A DNA stretch of 37,061 nucleotides from Flavipsychrobacter sp. (GCA_025963465.1 JAOQAP010000266.1:1-37061), one strand, 5' to 3'. Counted from the first letter of the stretch, positions 9,541-18,223 are shown. Numbers and translations are program-made. The notes: a model not told the origin generated them from the sequence alone.

Positions 9541-9580
9541 TTTAATTATCTCTAATTGTCTTTCACTGTCTTTAATTGTC
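9541..9580. repeat. 10-bp tandem repeat array, left of the R-M cluster
   Basis: Four head-to-tail 10-nt units with consensus TTTAATTGTC: TTTAATTATC, TCTAATTGTC, TTTCACTGTC and TTTAATTGTC. The next ten bases are a weaker match. Read on the strand of the R-M operon the unit is GACAATTAAA. The array lies in a short gap between the secreted-protein gene and the tail end of the leftward cluster. A similar 10-bp phased set lies on the other side of the cluster near 18770-18889. Confidence 0.8.
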
Positions 9581-9626
9581 CCGCAATTGGTACAATACTC
9601 TTGCAGAATTGGAACTTTATTATCCC

Positions 9627-10094
9627 CTAATAGATTTTACGCCGCATTTCCGGTCTTACTTCCCCTTCCTCATCCACCCATTCCGGCAAACAATAATAAT
9701 TCCCCCTCACACCTTTCAATTTATACGGAATTAACCTGCCATGTTGCATAGCCACATTAAGAAATGCCGACAGAAACTTCTCCTTGCTGACCTTTTCATG
9801 CAATACCGGCTCTTTCTTTTGTAGTACCTCAATAATTTCGGCAGAACGGAGTGGTTTATTAGCCTGCGTAACTAAAAAAACGATTTTGCTGATCCATGAC
9901 CAGCTATAATCGTAATGTTCGGCTGGCGTTTCATGCTTTTTTAGCTTCCTTTTTAGCTTTTCATTTTCGGTTGTAAGGTTTTTGACCTGATCAAGGGCTT
10001 CTTTCAGTTCATTTTGCTTGTCTGCAACCTGTTTTTTGAGGTTTTTGACCTTTATTTCCAGTCGTGCAATGGTAAATTCAGCATTGTTTGACAT
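9627..10094 (-). CDS. Coiled-coil plus winged-helix-like protein
   Basis: This 155-aa protein has two parts. Residues about 6-52 form a strongly charged heptad-type coiled coil. Residues about 64-140 look like a compact helical domain of the winged-helix/HARE type (WSWISKIVFLVTQANKPLRS, then EIIEVLQKKEP and a later strand with NYYCLPEWVD). A DNA-binding or protein-scaffolding role is plausible, but no family is named with confidence. It is the last gene of the leftward cluster, separated from the previous gene by 153 nt that contain direct repeats, so it may be transcribed on its own. Confidence 0.75.
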   Translation of the reverse strand: MSNNAEFTIARLEIKVKNLKKQVADKQNELKEALDQVKNLTTENEKLKRKLKKHETPAEHYDYSWSWISKIVFLVTQANKPLRSAEIIEVLQKKEPVLHEKVSKEKFLSAFLNVAMQHGRLIPYKLKGVRGNYYCLPEWVDEEGEVRPEMRRKIY

Positions 10095-10120
10095 AACCGC
10101 AATGATTTTCCGTATAAAAT

Positions 10121-10218
10121 CCGACTATTTTCTTTTATGTTCTAATGATAATCTAATATCCGGGTAAACATCGTGAATGATTTTTCGAATACCGGGCAAA
10201 CGGGAGCCGACTATTTTC
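10121..10218. repeat. Direct repeat pair CCGACTATTTTC
   Basis: The 12-mer CCGACTATTTTC occurs at 10121-10132 and again at 10207-10218. A second, looser pair (CCGGGTAAAC and CCGGGCAAAC) lies between them. Both pairs fall in the 153-nt gap just upstream of the 155-aa gene on the minus strand and may be regulatory. Confidence 0.6.
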
Positions 10219-10247
10219 AACAATGTAAAGCCCGGTTTTTAAATAGG

Positions 10248-11171
10248 CTATAAATAAGTTTTAAGGGCATTGTTGATCCGGTTAATAATTCCGACTACCT
10301 CTTGCATCCGGGTTAATTCATAACTATCGTCAACGAACAATGAAATATATGCTTCGTAATGCGCCAGAAACTTATTCTTAAAGTCCGCATCGTGAAAAAG
10401 AAATGTCAGGTAGTCTCCCTGCTTCTTCGCCATCAGCATTTCGAGGTATGGACTAATATAATTTTTAAGAGCATCCCATACATTAGGATATCTCAGGTAA
10501 CGATCGTCTATTATCGCAGCCTCATCTATTTCGTCATTCCATGCATATACCATAGCGACGACATTGTATCCAAGCATTATTCGTATTACTTCATACAGGT
10601 CTTTATCTACATCGTCACCAATAATCACGCCCTTACTATTCAGAAATGCCTCTGCTACCTTCGCGTATTCGTAGGCAAGCTCCCGCTCATTGGCGGTTCT
10701 TAGCAGTTCATACGCTATACCTATGGCATCCTCTTTATTTTCCAGCAATGCAGGTGTTACAGTTCTGTAGTCTGGTATTAGCCTGCGTTCTTGAGGTTCC
10801 TCATCATCGGCCAAGTATTCGTCCGGCTCATTTGTAAACAGCAATTCTATATACTCTCGTTCATCAAAGTCTTCTACAATCTTCATCCTTCTTGCGGCCT
10901 CCAGGTATGGGGTTAGCTGAAAGTCATCCAGCAGCACGTAATCATCGCCTGGAAAACAATAGTTTTCTTTAGTCAGACGCAGGGAAATATGGTTGTCTGG
11001 TATTGTACTCAATTTAGGAGGTAAATCTCCAGTTCGCAGCACTACCATATCCAGCTCATGGTCTGGTTCCCAATCGTGGGGTAGGTAGCCATGTATCAAT
11101 ATATAGATATGGTCGGTAGCGCTCTGGTCTACCAAATGTTCATACCAATCTTTTTTCCTCCTCGATATCAT
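10248..11171 (-). CDS. Unknown acidic protein at the end of the R-M operon
   Basis: I do not recognise a family in this 307-aa soluble protein. The N-terminal 90 residues look alpha/beta (HIYILIHGYLPHDWE followed by short strands). The middle is acidic (repeated DD/EE around residues 110-125), and the C-terminal 180 residues are mainly helical. No nuclease motif, membrane helix or signal peptide is seen. Its start codon overlaps the stop of the phospholipase D-like gene by 4 nt, so the two are likely translated together and may form one functional pair, for example effector and partner. It is the last member of the tightly packed operon that begins with mod. Confidence 0.75.
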   Translation of the reverse strand: MISRRKKDWYEHLVDQSATDHIYILIHGYLPHDWEPDHELDMVVLRTGDLPPKLSTIPDNHISLRLTKENYCFPGDDYVLLDDFQLTPYLEAARRMKIVEDFDEREYIELLFTNEPDEYLADDEEPQERRLIPDYRTVTPALLENKEDAIGIAYELLRTANERELAYEYAKVAEAFLNSKGVIIGDDVDKDLYEVIRIMLGYNVVAMVYAWNDEIDEAAIIDDRYLRYPNVWDALKNYISPYLEMLMAKKQGDYLTFLFHDADFKNKFLAHYEAYISLFVDDSYELTRMQEVVGIINRINNALKTYL

Positions 11172-11998
11172 CTCTGTGCCTTTTTGAGAGCTTCGACGCT
11201 TGAAATAAAGTCTATTACCGATGCTACTAGCTCTTGTTCTTCTGTCTTATCCAAATTATTGATCGTACTGCTTTTTAATCCAATAAGCTTTCCCAATGCC
11301 ATATCATAGTACCCGTTGCCGCCGCCTGCCAGTTCAAACTGAATTTTTGATTTTGCCACGGGGAAAGGGTTCGCCAAAGCATGTGCATATTCTTTGTTAC
11401 TTAGAATTCCTGAAATTTCCAGACAGTTTCCTTTTTTATGGCTGATAGCAACTTCATAGCGATTGGCGGTGTTTATTAGTAGCTTACCGGGAGATTCAGT
11501 AATTCTTACCGTTCTGTTTAGTGCGTTATACAATCCATTTTCTAATTCTTCCCGCCAATCATAATCTGCACTTATTGCAGTCTTAGGATTAACTACAGGG
11601 TTCCTAATGTATCTGATGTAGTAATCCTTCACTTCGTTATACTCTTTTTCATTTTCAGTCTTAAAGCCAATATCTATCGAATTGGTATCAGAACTGAGCA
11701 ATAAATTCATGGAAGAGACGATTGCATACTTTTCGTTCAGATAAACTTTCGCATGGAGGTTAGGCACTAAGATAGGTTGATAGCGGACTGCCAAAATCTC
11801 ATCAATACTTTCATTTTCGTGCTCACGCACGTATATTTTAACATCTATATTTCTTTGCTTTAAAACCTTTAATTTATTCAGCAGTTTATACCATTTCTTA
11901 ATTTTTACATACGGACATATCAGGACGACTTTTTCATCAGCCTCCTCAATCAACGTCATTATTTCACCTGATATTAAGCTCGGTTTAATCAACTGCAT
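11168..11998 (-). CDS. Phospholipase D-like (single HKD) protein
   Basis: This 276-aa protein has one PLD-type catalytic motif: H82-x-K84 in NLHAKVYLNEK, followed by the serine/asparagine stretch SSMN at 95-98. The acidic residue usual after HxK is a glutamate. Upstream, residues about 23-60 form the expected beta-strand/helix unit (VVLICPYVKI...VKIYVRE). One-motif PLD proteins act as dimers, and in prokaryotic defence loci they often serve as nucleases (BfiI-like or NucC/PLD effector type). The C-terminal third is a separate, unassigned domain. Gene spacing is 18 nt from the CoiA-like gene upstream and a 4-nt overlap with the gene downstream. Confidence 0.82.
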   Translation of the reverse strand: MQLIKPSLISGEIMTLIEEADEKVVLICPYVKIKKWYKLLNKLKVLKQRNIDVKIYVREHENESIDEILAVRYQPILVPNLHAKVYLNEKYAIVSSMNLLLSSDTNSIDIGFKTENEKEYNEVKDYYIRYIRNPVVNPKTAISADYDWREELENGLYNALNRTVRITESPGKLLINTANRYEVAISHKKGNCLEISGILSNKEYAHALANPFPVAKSKIQFELAGGGNGYYDMALGKLIGLKSSTINNLDKTEEQELVASVIDFISSVEALKKAQR

Positions 11999-12016
11999 GG
12001 TTTACTAAATATTAAT

Positions 12017-12685
12017 TCAGCGTCTTTGTCGCCGTTTGCGAAATTTTTTATTTTTCAATTTTGAATAGCCAACCCAGCTAAGAAAGATTGCTACTAAAAA
12101 AAGTAAAAAGTAAGTCATGCCGCTATTCTTCTCAACTTTTAGCTGTTCACCTTTCCAATTTACTACTTCTTTTTTATCGATTTGGTCAATGAGGATTTTT
12201 TCCAGTTCTAAGTATGAGCATTCTCTCGGTAGCGAGCTAAAATCAACTTCGACAGCATTATAGCTTTGTCCCTGAATTTTCGCTAGCTTTTCTTCAGTAA
12301 TAAAACTTGTCACTGCAATTTCAATAAGAACTTTATCGGTTGTCGTAACCAGTATTATGTCAGGGCGTATGCTTTCTAACTTGCACTCTTCAATCACTTC
12401 AGCATATTGAAAATAGCCTTCTTGATTTGGAAGTGCTAATTGCCGATTATTTACTAGGATCTTTTTTGCTAGCTTATGCAATATAGTCTCACCATCGCAC
12501 TCAGTACCGGTGATATGTTTAAAATGATGCCGCCTCGCTTCTCCTTTTCTTGCTTGTAATTCATTACCACATTCTATACAAATGCAATCACAGGCATTGC
12601 CTCGCAGCACTTCACTGACATGTACAATATTGCCAGTGGACTTATCCTCTGCAAAAACATTTAGGGTATCTGCGGTTTGGTTCAT
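12017..12685 (-). CDS. CoiA-like nuclease with C-terminal membrane helix
   Basis: This 222-aa protein resembles the competence protein CoiA family. The N-terminal part has a metal-binding pattern with cysteines at 32/34/36/39, the HHFKH motif at 53-57 and C63. A restriction-endonuclease-like core follows, with RPD at 107-109 and EIAV from E122, which fits a PD-(D/E)XK-type active site in degenerate form. A hydrophobic helix at about 191-207 and a very basic tail (KNKKFRKRRQRR) end the protein, predicting a membrane anchor with the basic end in the cytosol. CoiA itself is linked to DNA processing after uptake; here the context is an R-M operon, so a defence role is inferred. Confidence 0.75.
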   Translation of the reverse strand: MNQTADTLNVFAEDKSTGNIVHVSEVLRGNACDCICIECGNELQARKGEARRHHFKHITGTECDGETILHKLAKKILVNNRQLALPNQEGYFQYAEVIEECKLESIRPDIILVTTTDKVLIEIAVTSFITEEKLAKIQGQSYNAVEVDFSSLPRECSYLELEKILIDQIDKKEVVNWKGEQLKVEKNSGMTYFLLFLVAIFLSWVGYSKLKNKKFRKRRQRR

Positions 12686-12711
12686 TTGAATTTTTCTAAT
12701 CCGGTGGCTGT

Positions 12712-13029
12712 TTATTTCCTTTTTAAACCATCAAAAGCTTTTGGATCGTTTGTACGTAAATACTGCTCAACTCTGGTATAATGGGGTGGCATCGCTAATT
12801 TAAATTGCCCTTGCAACAGGCGGCCCTTAAACATCAAATCAACCCGTCTCGTAATTTGAGCGTGAGTTTCTTCATCAATTTGCGTCTTTGATTTTTGCTT
12901 TGGAGAAGCGAAGGAATTGCCATGTTTAGCCACCACTATTGCTTGCTCAAATTTGCGTTCAATTTCTTCAACTTTAGCAAGCAAAGTATCTAATTTGCTT
13001 TCCAGCTTTTTCACGTCTTCATCAGTCAT
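12712..13029 (-). CDS. Small coiled-coil protein of unknown function
   Basis: This 105-aa protein starts with a heptad-rich, charged coiled coil (about residues 3-30, DVKKLESKLDTLLAKVEEIE). A flexible stretch and a C-terminal segment with several aromatic and basic residues follow (PPHYTRVEQYLR). No catalytic motif is visible. Spacing of 22 nt to the DUF5655 gene and 26 nt to the CoiA-like gene places it firmly in the R-M operon, where it could serve as an adaptor or oligomerisation subunit; that is inference only. Confidence 0.72.
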   Translation of the reverse strand: MTDEDVKKLESKLDTLLAKVEEIERKFEQAIVVAKHGNSFASPKQKSKTQIDEETHAQITRRVDLMFKGRLLQGQFKLAMPPHYTRVEQYLRTNDPKAFDGLKRK

Positions 13030-13051
13030 TATCGAATAATAATTTGCCAGT

Positions 13052-13966
13052 TTACTTGTTCTTTTGAGCAGCCTGCTTAATTAAACTCAGAATGTAATCT
13101 ACGTCCTCCAGATCGGGTAATTTTATTTCATAGGCTCCATTTCCCCAGTGTCCAACGTTAGATACATCCCTCGCTATTTTTTTAGGGTCTTTCAATTCAC
13201 CACTTTTCAGATTCAGATATATTTTTAGCCCTTTACCTTGCAGTACTATATCGCAAAATATGTTATTGTCTGTCTTAAAGCCTAGTGTTTGTTTCTTCGG
13301 CTGAATGGCAATATTTCCGTCAAGAGCTAACAACCTTGTTTTAAATTGTTCATACAATTCTCTAGTTTCAAAATCAACTTTAGCCAGATGATCTTGTTCT
13401 GTGTAAACTTTTACTTCTTTATTTACGTTGTCCACAGTGGCGTTCGTGCCTGATATTGTCTTGATACTTTCCTTTGCCGATAATTTCTGTATTTGGTCGA
13501 ATGAAATGGTGCCATTCTCAAACTTCCTGATTTCCCAAAGTTCAATTGGCAGGTCTTTAAAATTGATTGCCTCCCGCTGATAGTTTGTAAAAGATGGGGA
13601 GACGAAAATCACTTTCGACTGTGTCCAGTCAACATCAGACCTTTTTAAGCTGGTGTTTTGGCTTTCGTTGTACTCAAGTATAAAGTCTGCTTTATTATTG
13701 AGCATAAGTGAGAGGTAGGCATATCCCTGATCAATAACGCTAAATGTTTTGTCCCGTTTGTATTCAATGATTATAAATGCTTTTGATTCCGCATCAAAAG
13801 CAAGAGTATCAATTCTGAAACTATTTAAGGAGAATTCCGATCGAATGAATTGCAGGTTTAGTAGCGTGCTGACGTTCACTTCTACGAGTTGCTGAATCTC
13901 ACGTTCAAACTTGAAGGAGGCTTCTTTAATGTGTGAAAATTTCTGGTCAATAGAATACAATGGCAT
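13052..13966 (-). CDS. PD-(D/E)XK nuclease-like protein with DUF5655 domain
   Basis: This 304-aa protein has two parts. Residues about 15-165 look like a restriction-type nuclease fold: conserved E23, RIDTLAF with D53, then IIIEYKR giving E68-x-K70, and Q80 in the following helix. Residues about 190-300 match the DUF5655 domain (COG3586), an alpha/beta module often placed at the C-terminus of such nucleases or next to R-M genes. The natural reading is a DNA-binding or DNA-cutting accessory of the type III system. It starts 18 nt after res ends. Catalytic competence is not proved, but the D...ExK triad is intact. Confidence 0.8.
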   Translation of the reverse strand: MPLYSIDQKFSHIKEASFKFEREIQQLVEVNVSTLLNLQFIRSEFSLNSFRIDTLAFDAESKAFIIIEYKRDKTFSVIDQGYAYLSLMLNNKADFILEYNESQNTSLKRSDVDWTQSKVIFVSPSFTNYQREAINFKDLPIELWEIRKFENGTISFDQIQKLSAKESIKTISGTNATVDNVNKEVKVYTEQDHLAKVDFETRELYEQFKTRLLALDGNIAIQPKKQTLGFKTDNNIFCDIVLQGKGLKIYLNLKSGELKDPKKIARDVSNVGHWGNGAYEIKLPDLEDVDYILSLIKQAAQKNK

Positions 13967-13984
13967 AGCGCAATTCTTTAGCGA

Positions 13985-16624
13985 TTACAGTTGTTTAATA
14001 ATGTTCTTAGCCTCATCCACACTTAGCGTATCAGCTAGTTTACTTGTCTCAAATACCATCAGATAAAGATAGCCGTCTCCGGCCTTGCTTGCCCAATCTC
14101 TACCGAGCCGGTTTTTTGCTTCACTATCTGAATTATCACGATCATCGCCCTTTGTTTCAAGTACAATGGTCTTACCTTGTTTGGTTACAATAATAAAATC
14201 GGGATAGTGATTGCTTTTGAAGCCGTTAATTGCAAACCCCTTGCCGCGGCCAAGATTGCGATGCCAAAAGGCTATATTTGGCAAGCTGGCAATTTCGGCA
14301 ATTATTTTAGTTTCAAAATTATTCATGTCGCCTTCTCGCTCGTACAGCGCATTGGCAATATCACTACCTAATTTACCCGGCACAATGTATTCAGGCAATG
14401 CAAAGTTGAACTGCATCTTTATCTTACCCGACAACAACATCTCTCTGAATTTCTTCTCTGCATAACCATCAGCCAATTGCTTCATTTTTATTTTCAGCTT
14501 TGAGCTATAGGTATATTTTCGAGCCAGGAAATCTTGCAACTGTTCTGTGTTCATTTCACTCAAAATACGTTCTACGTATTTGCTGATATCATCTTCCTTC
14601 AGCGGATACATATCGCCTATCAGGTCTACCATTACTCTTGCTATGTCCTTTATCTGGTTTTCTTTAGGTTTGGCAAGAATATATTCCACCAGCGGCTCCT
14701 TTACAACGCTGTCCTCGATAGGAATGAACTTAGGAGTATATTCTCCTTTCCTCGTCTCTTCAATATCTATTTTATAAAGGTCAGATTTTATGCTATCGAA
14801 ATTTACCTCTGCATTTTGTGCTGCTAGTTTAAATCCTTCCAGCAATTCACCTTGTTCAAGCAACTTGCTGTCAATACCCTCAAAAAACAGATTGCTTTTT
14901 GGCGTGTCTATGTAGAACTGTGGCAGGCGTATTGCTTTTGCCTCATTCGCCACAGCATCGCGCATTTTGTATTTTTTCACCTTGTCTGATATTTCTGAAA
15001 ATAATGAGGCATTGGCATCTTCTGTCTGTTCCTGCACCAGTTTATCAAATGCGGTGCTGGTCTCCTGCGCCAGTAATTCTATGCTAGCTAATGGCTGATA
15101 TGTTGTTTCTGCTGTAATCTCTGTTGGATTGAAATTGATCTTACTGGTATCAATATCATCTACCACTGTTGTGTTAGCTTCCTGCCTTTCCGGGAAAAGG
15201 AAGTTTTCCACCGGAGTGGGAACTGCTTGCTTCACATCTTCCGGCATTTTATCTATTCCCCGATAGTCGTTCTTGCTGAATCCGGCATTCTGAAGACCGT
15301 TTACGATGTTCTGTAACGTTAATTCAAACTTTGCCGATGCCGTTAACACATAAGAAAGGTTGAGCTGAAAGTGATTATGTTTAATTACATATGGCTGGCG
15401 AAGCACACGACCTAATATCTGCTCAACATCTACCGCAGAAGATTTATCGGCTAACGATGCAAGTATATAAGCAAACGGGCAGTCCCAGCCTTCTTTCAGC
15501 GCATTTACTGTTATGATATACCTTACGACACAATCCTTGCTCATCAGGTTTATACCTTTCAGTTCGTCAATTTCGGCGGTCTTTATTTTAATCTGGTCTT
15601 CTGGTATGCCCAGGCTCAGTAGTTTTTCTTTCAGTTTTCTGAAGTCTATATTCTCATCCTTTGTTCGAGGTTGTGCCTGAAACAACACAATAGGCCGGAT
15701 GTATCTGCCTCCGCCTACTTCCTCTCTTTCGGCCAGTATTTCCAGCTTTCTTTGCAGGTGTAGGGCACTACTTATGACTTCATTTTTATCCTGATGGTTG
15801 TAGGCAATTACTGGCAGCTTTACCATTTGCTCCTTCTTCAGCTCCAGCGCATTGACAAAACTGATGATATTGCTTTTGTCTTTAGGAGTTGCGGTAAGAT
15901 CAAGTATAAAGCTTGGGTTCAGATTTTGCAGCATGTCGGTACTTAGCTCACTTTCCGCATTGTGGCTTTCATCTACTATAAGCACTGGGCAAAGGCTGCG
16001 TATCACATTTATAAGTGCAGTTTCATCTGTGTCCGGCAGCAAATGGGTGTTATCTTTTACCAATTCAGAAAACTGCGCCAGTTGCCCATTTTCTTCATAG
16101 ATTTTACGGTCTTCTTTTTTCTTTGCCCGTATACTGGCAAAGTTCATCACAAATATGCTCAACTGCTCACTAACCACCGTAGGGTTGAAATTCGTACCCT
16201 GCAACAAGTCTTTCTTCTCATATACTTCTACTCGTCCGTTAAACAGTGCATTGAGCTTTTGGCGATATGGGTGGGAAGGGTTAGATAAATTTTTAACTGT
16301 CTGATCCAGCAGGTTGCTCCAGGGCACCAGCCAAACAACCGCCTTGGGCTTTGAGGTATCGTAAGATTCAAATATTGTTTTCAGTGCATTGCAGGCTATA
16401 AATGTTTTTCCTCCCGCCGTAGGCACTTTCATACATATATGCACAGCACCCGGCACGCTGTTTTGGTACGGGCGCATACCCGTTTGGGCTATCGGGTTAT
16501 ATGCGCCTATCTTATCTTCCCAATATTTATTGAACGCTACATCTGTGCGCTTGTATTGCTGCACATAGTCGAGGTATTCGTCCAGGTCGGTAATTACCTT
16601 TTGCTGGTATGGTTTCAGTTCCAT
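13985..16624 (-). CDS. res: Type III restriction enzyme, Res subunit
   Basis: This 879-aa protein is the ATP-driven DNA translocase/endonuclease of a type III R-M system. Helicase motif I is PTAGGKT at 68-74, motif II is DESH at 218-221 and motif III is TATP at 244-247. The helicase C-domain carries the arginine-finger-like GRVLRQPY segment. At the C-terminus is the PD-(D/E)XK nuclease site: HYPDF with D809 and VLETKG with E823-x-K825. All expected catalytic residues are present, so it looks active. Res works in a complex with Mod and cuts unmethylated DNA after interaction between two recognition sites. It begins 3 nt after mod ends, so the two are co-transcribed. Confidence 0.93.
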   Translation of the reverse strand: MELKPYQQKVITDLDEYLDYVQQYKRTDVAFNKYWEDKIGAYNPIAQTGMRPYQNSVPGAVHICMKVPTAGGKTFIACNALKTIFESYDTSKPKAVVWLVPWSNLLDQTVKNLSNPSHPYRQKLNALFNGRVEVYEKKDLLQGTNFNPTVVSEQLSIFVMNFASIRAKKKEDRKIYEENGQLAQFSELVKDNTHLLPDTDETALINVIRSLCPVLIVDESHNAESELSTDMLQNLNPSFILDLTATPKDKSNIISFVNALELKKEQMVKLPVIAYNHQDKNEVISSALHLQRKLEILAEREEVGGGRYIRPIVLFQAQPRTKDENIDFRKLKEKLLSLGIPEDQIKIKTAEIDELKGINLMSKDCVVRYIITVNALKEGWDCPFAYILASLADKSSAVDVEQILGRVLRQPYVIKHNHFQLNLSYVLTASAKFELTLQNIVNGLQNAGFSKNDYRGIDKMPEDVKQAVPTPVENFLFPERQEANTTVVDDIDTSKINFNPTEITAETTYQPLASIELLAQETSTAFDKLVQEQTEDANASLFSEISDKVKKYKMRDAVANEAKAIRLPQFYIDTPKSNLFFEGIDSKLLEQGELLEGFKLAAQNAEVNFDSIKSDLYKIDIEETRKGEYTPKFIPIEDSVVKEPLVEYILAKPKENQIKDIARVMVDLIGDMYPLKEDDISKYVERILSEMNTEQLQDFLARKYTYSSKLKIKMKQLADGYAEKKFREMLLSGKIKMQFNFALPEYIVPGKLGSDIANALYEREGDMNNFETKIIAEIASLPNIAFWHRNLGRGKGFAINGFKSNHYPDFIIVTKQGKTIVLETKGDDRDNSDSEAKNRLGRDWASKAGDGYLYLMVFETSKLADTLSVDEAKNIIKQL

Positions 16625-16627
16625 TGG

Positions 16628-18223
16628 TTAGAATCGGGTTATATCTCTAGGTATTTTTTTGAAAACAATATTCTTCTTTAGCATAAACTCCTTACTCAAT
16701 AAACAATTGTCGGCATAGATAAGATACTGGTCAGCCTTGGTCTTTATAGTAGCAAGGAAATCATTGTTAAGCGTTGTCATTTCGTTTTTTTCGTAAAAGA
16801 AATAATACCCTGTAGCATTGTATTTATCCAGAAGGTAGCTGTTATCCTTTTTCTGGTATGGCTTTCCTTCCGTTAGCGGTTGTTGGGTCTCAGTATAATA
16901 AACGTACTGCCTTATCTTTTCCAAGGCAACATTTTCATTAAGCATTTTGTCTTCGTCAAACATTGTCTCACCAAGCGTATAATAATCAAATGCGCCGCCT
17001 GTTCCGTCAACATCTGCATAGCCATTCGATACCCGCTTAACTCTTTCCGCAGTTAGCGTCTCGGCATAGTCTTCCATTTCTATAAGTATGAATTTTCTCT
17101 CACCACCGTCCTGTTTATTTAAGTTGAGTACAGCATGAGCCGTAGTGCCGGAACCTGCAAAGGAATCTAATACAATTGAATCTTTTGAAGTGGCAATTTC
17201 CAAAACCCTATTAACCAATCTCACAGGCTTTGGAGTATCGAATGCATCTAACTTTCCAAAAAAGGAATGAATTTCCTTCTTTGCTTCGTCAGTATGACCA
17301 ACTTCATTTGATGGCCACCACGACCAAGGGACGAAACCATCTATTTCAGAAAGGTATCTTATTACGTTTGGTTGTGAATTTTCATCCTTGCCGAAATAAA
17401 TCCTATTTGACTCTAATAATTTTTTAAACTCAGACTCCACCATTGACCAACATCTGCCTTCTGGAGGAATATGTATTGCACCTTTAGGAGCTTTGATCTC
17501 ATACATTTGATTAGGTCGATAGCCCTGCGCAGTCATAGGAATTGCCCTCCACCTTCCTTTGGGATCTTTATTTGTGTTTTTATAAATTGCCACTTGATCC
17601 TCTGTAGGGCTAATTTTGTTTGCGACTAGCTTAAACTTTTCGTAGTTTTTTGCGTAAATCAAAATGAACTCATGTGCATCTCCGATAATCCCTCGGTTTT
17701 CTCGTGAATATCGCTTCTGCCAAATGGTATTGACAACGAAGTTTCGTGCTCCGAAAATTTCATCTGCCATTATTTTCAGAAATGCCTGTTCATTATCATC
17801 TATAGATATGAAGATTGCTCCGTCCTCGGCGAGCAGTTTGTGCAAAAGTTTCAACCTAGGGTACATCATACAGAGCCATTTATCATGACGGCTTAAGTCT
17901 TCACCATCTTTACCCACTACCTGATGCAGCCATTTCTTTATTTTAGGGTCATTTACGTTATCGTTATATACCCATCCTTCATTACCGGTAGTATATGGCG
18001 GGTCTATGTAGATGCATTTTATCCGCCCCTCATATTCCGGCAGCAGTGCTTTTAGTGCTTCCAGGTTATCGCCATGTATTATTTTATTACCGCTGCCGGT
18101 TTCTGTTTCTTTCTTTTCGCCATCGGTTGCCGTAAAGCCATATTGATGCTCTAATACCCTATACGGTACCTGTTGGTGGTGGTTTACAACCTTTTCTTTG
18201 CCTATCCAGTGTAATGTGGGCAT
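16628..18223 (-). CDS. mod: Type III adenine-N6 DNA methyltransferase, Mod subunit
   Basis: This 531-aa protein is the recognition and methylation subunit. The catalytic motif DPPY is at 74-77 (IYIDPPYTTGNE) and the AdoMet-binding FAGSGTT is at 355-361. This order, catalytic motif first, is that of beta-class N6-adenine methyltransferases. The region between about 195 and 330 is the likely target recognition domain. No homopolymer or tetranucleotide tract that would suggest phase variation was seen in the gene. It is the first gene of the leftward operon. The 1-kb gene-free region with 10-bp repeats lies directly upstream, so expression may be controlled from there. The frame is complete. Confidence 0.94.
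   Translation of the reverse strand: MPTLHWIGKEKVVNHHQQVPYRVLEHQYGFTATDGEKKETETGSGNKIIHGDNLEALKALLPEYEGRIKCIYIDPPYTTGNEGWVYNDNVNDPKIKKWLHQVVGKDGEDLSRHDKWLCMMYPRLKLLHKLLAEDGAIFISIDDNEQAFLKIMADEIFGARNFVVNTIWQKRYSRENRGIIGDAHEFILIYAKNYEKFKLVANKISPTEDQVAIYKNTNKDPKGRWRAIPMTAQGYRPNQMYEIKAPKGAIHIPPEGRCWSMVESEFKKLLESNRIYFGKDENSQPNVIRYLSEIDGFVPWSWWPSNEVGHTDEAKKEIHSFFGKLDAFDTPKPVRLVNRVLEIATSKDSIVLDSFAGSGTTAHAVLNLNKQDGGERKFILIEMEDYAETLTAERVKRVSNGYADVDGTGGAFDYYTLGETMFDEDKMLNENVALEKIRQYVYYTETQQPLTEGKPYQKKDNSYLLDKYNATGYYFFYEKNEMTTLNNDFLATIKTKADQYLIYADNCLLSKEFMLKKNIVFKKIPRDITRF

Noticed and set aside
9493-9626. Left attachment site of the island at the left edge of the R-M cluster
   Set aside because: No sequence resembling the tRNA-Ala T arm or acceptor end is present there.
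10188-10240. CCGGGC...GCCCGG inverted repeat followed by T-run as terminator of the R-M operon
   Set aside because: The T-run follows on the plus strand, the wrong direction for the leftward operon, and the loop of about 30 nt is too long.
16628-18223. Phase-variable mod gene
   Set aside because: No homopolymer or short tandem repeat tract able to slip was seen in the coding sequence and the frame is intact.
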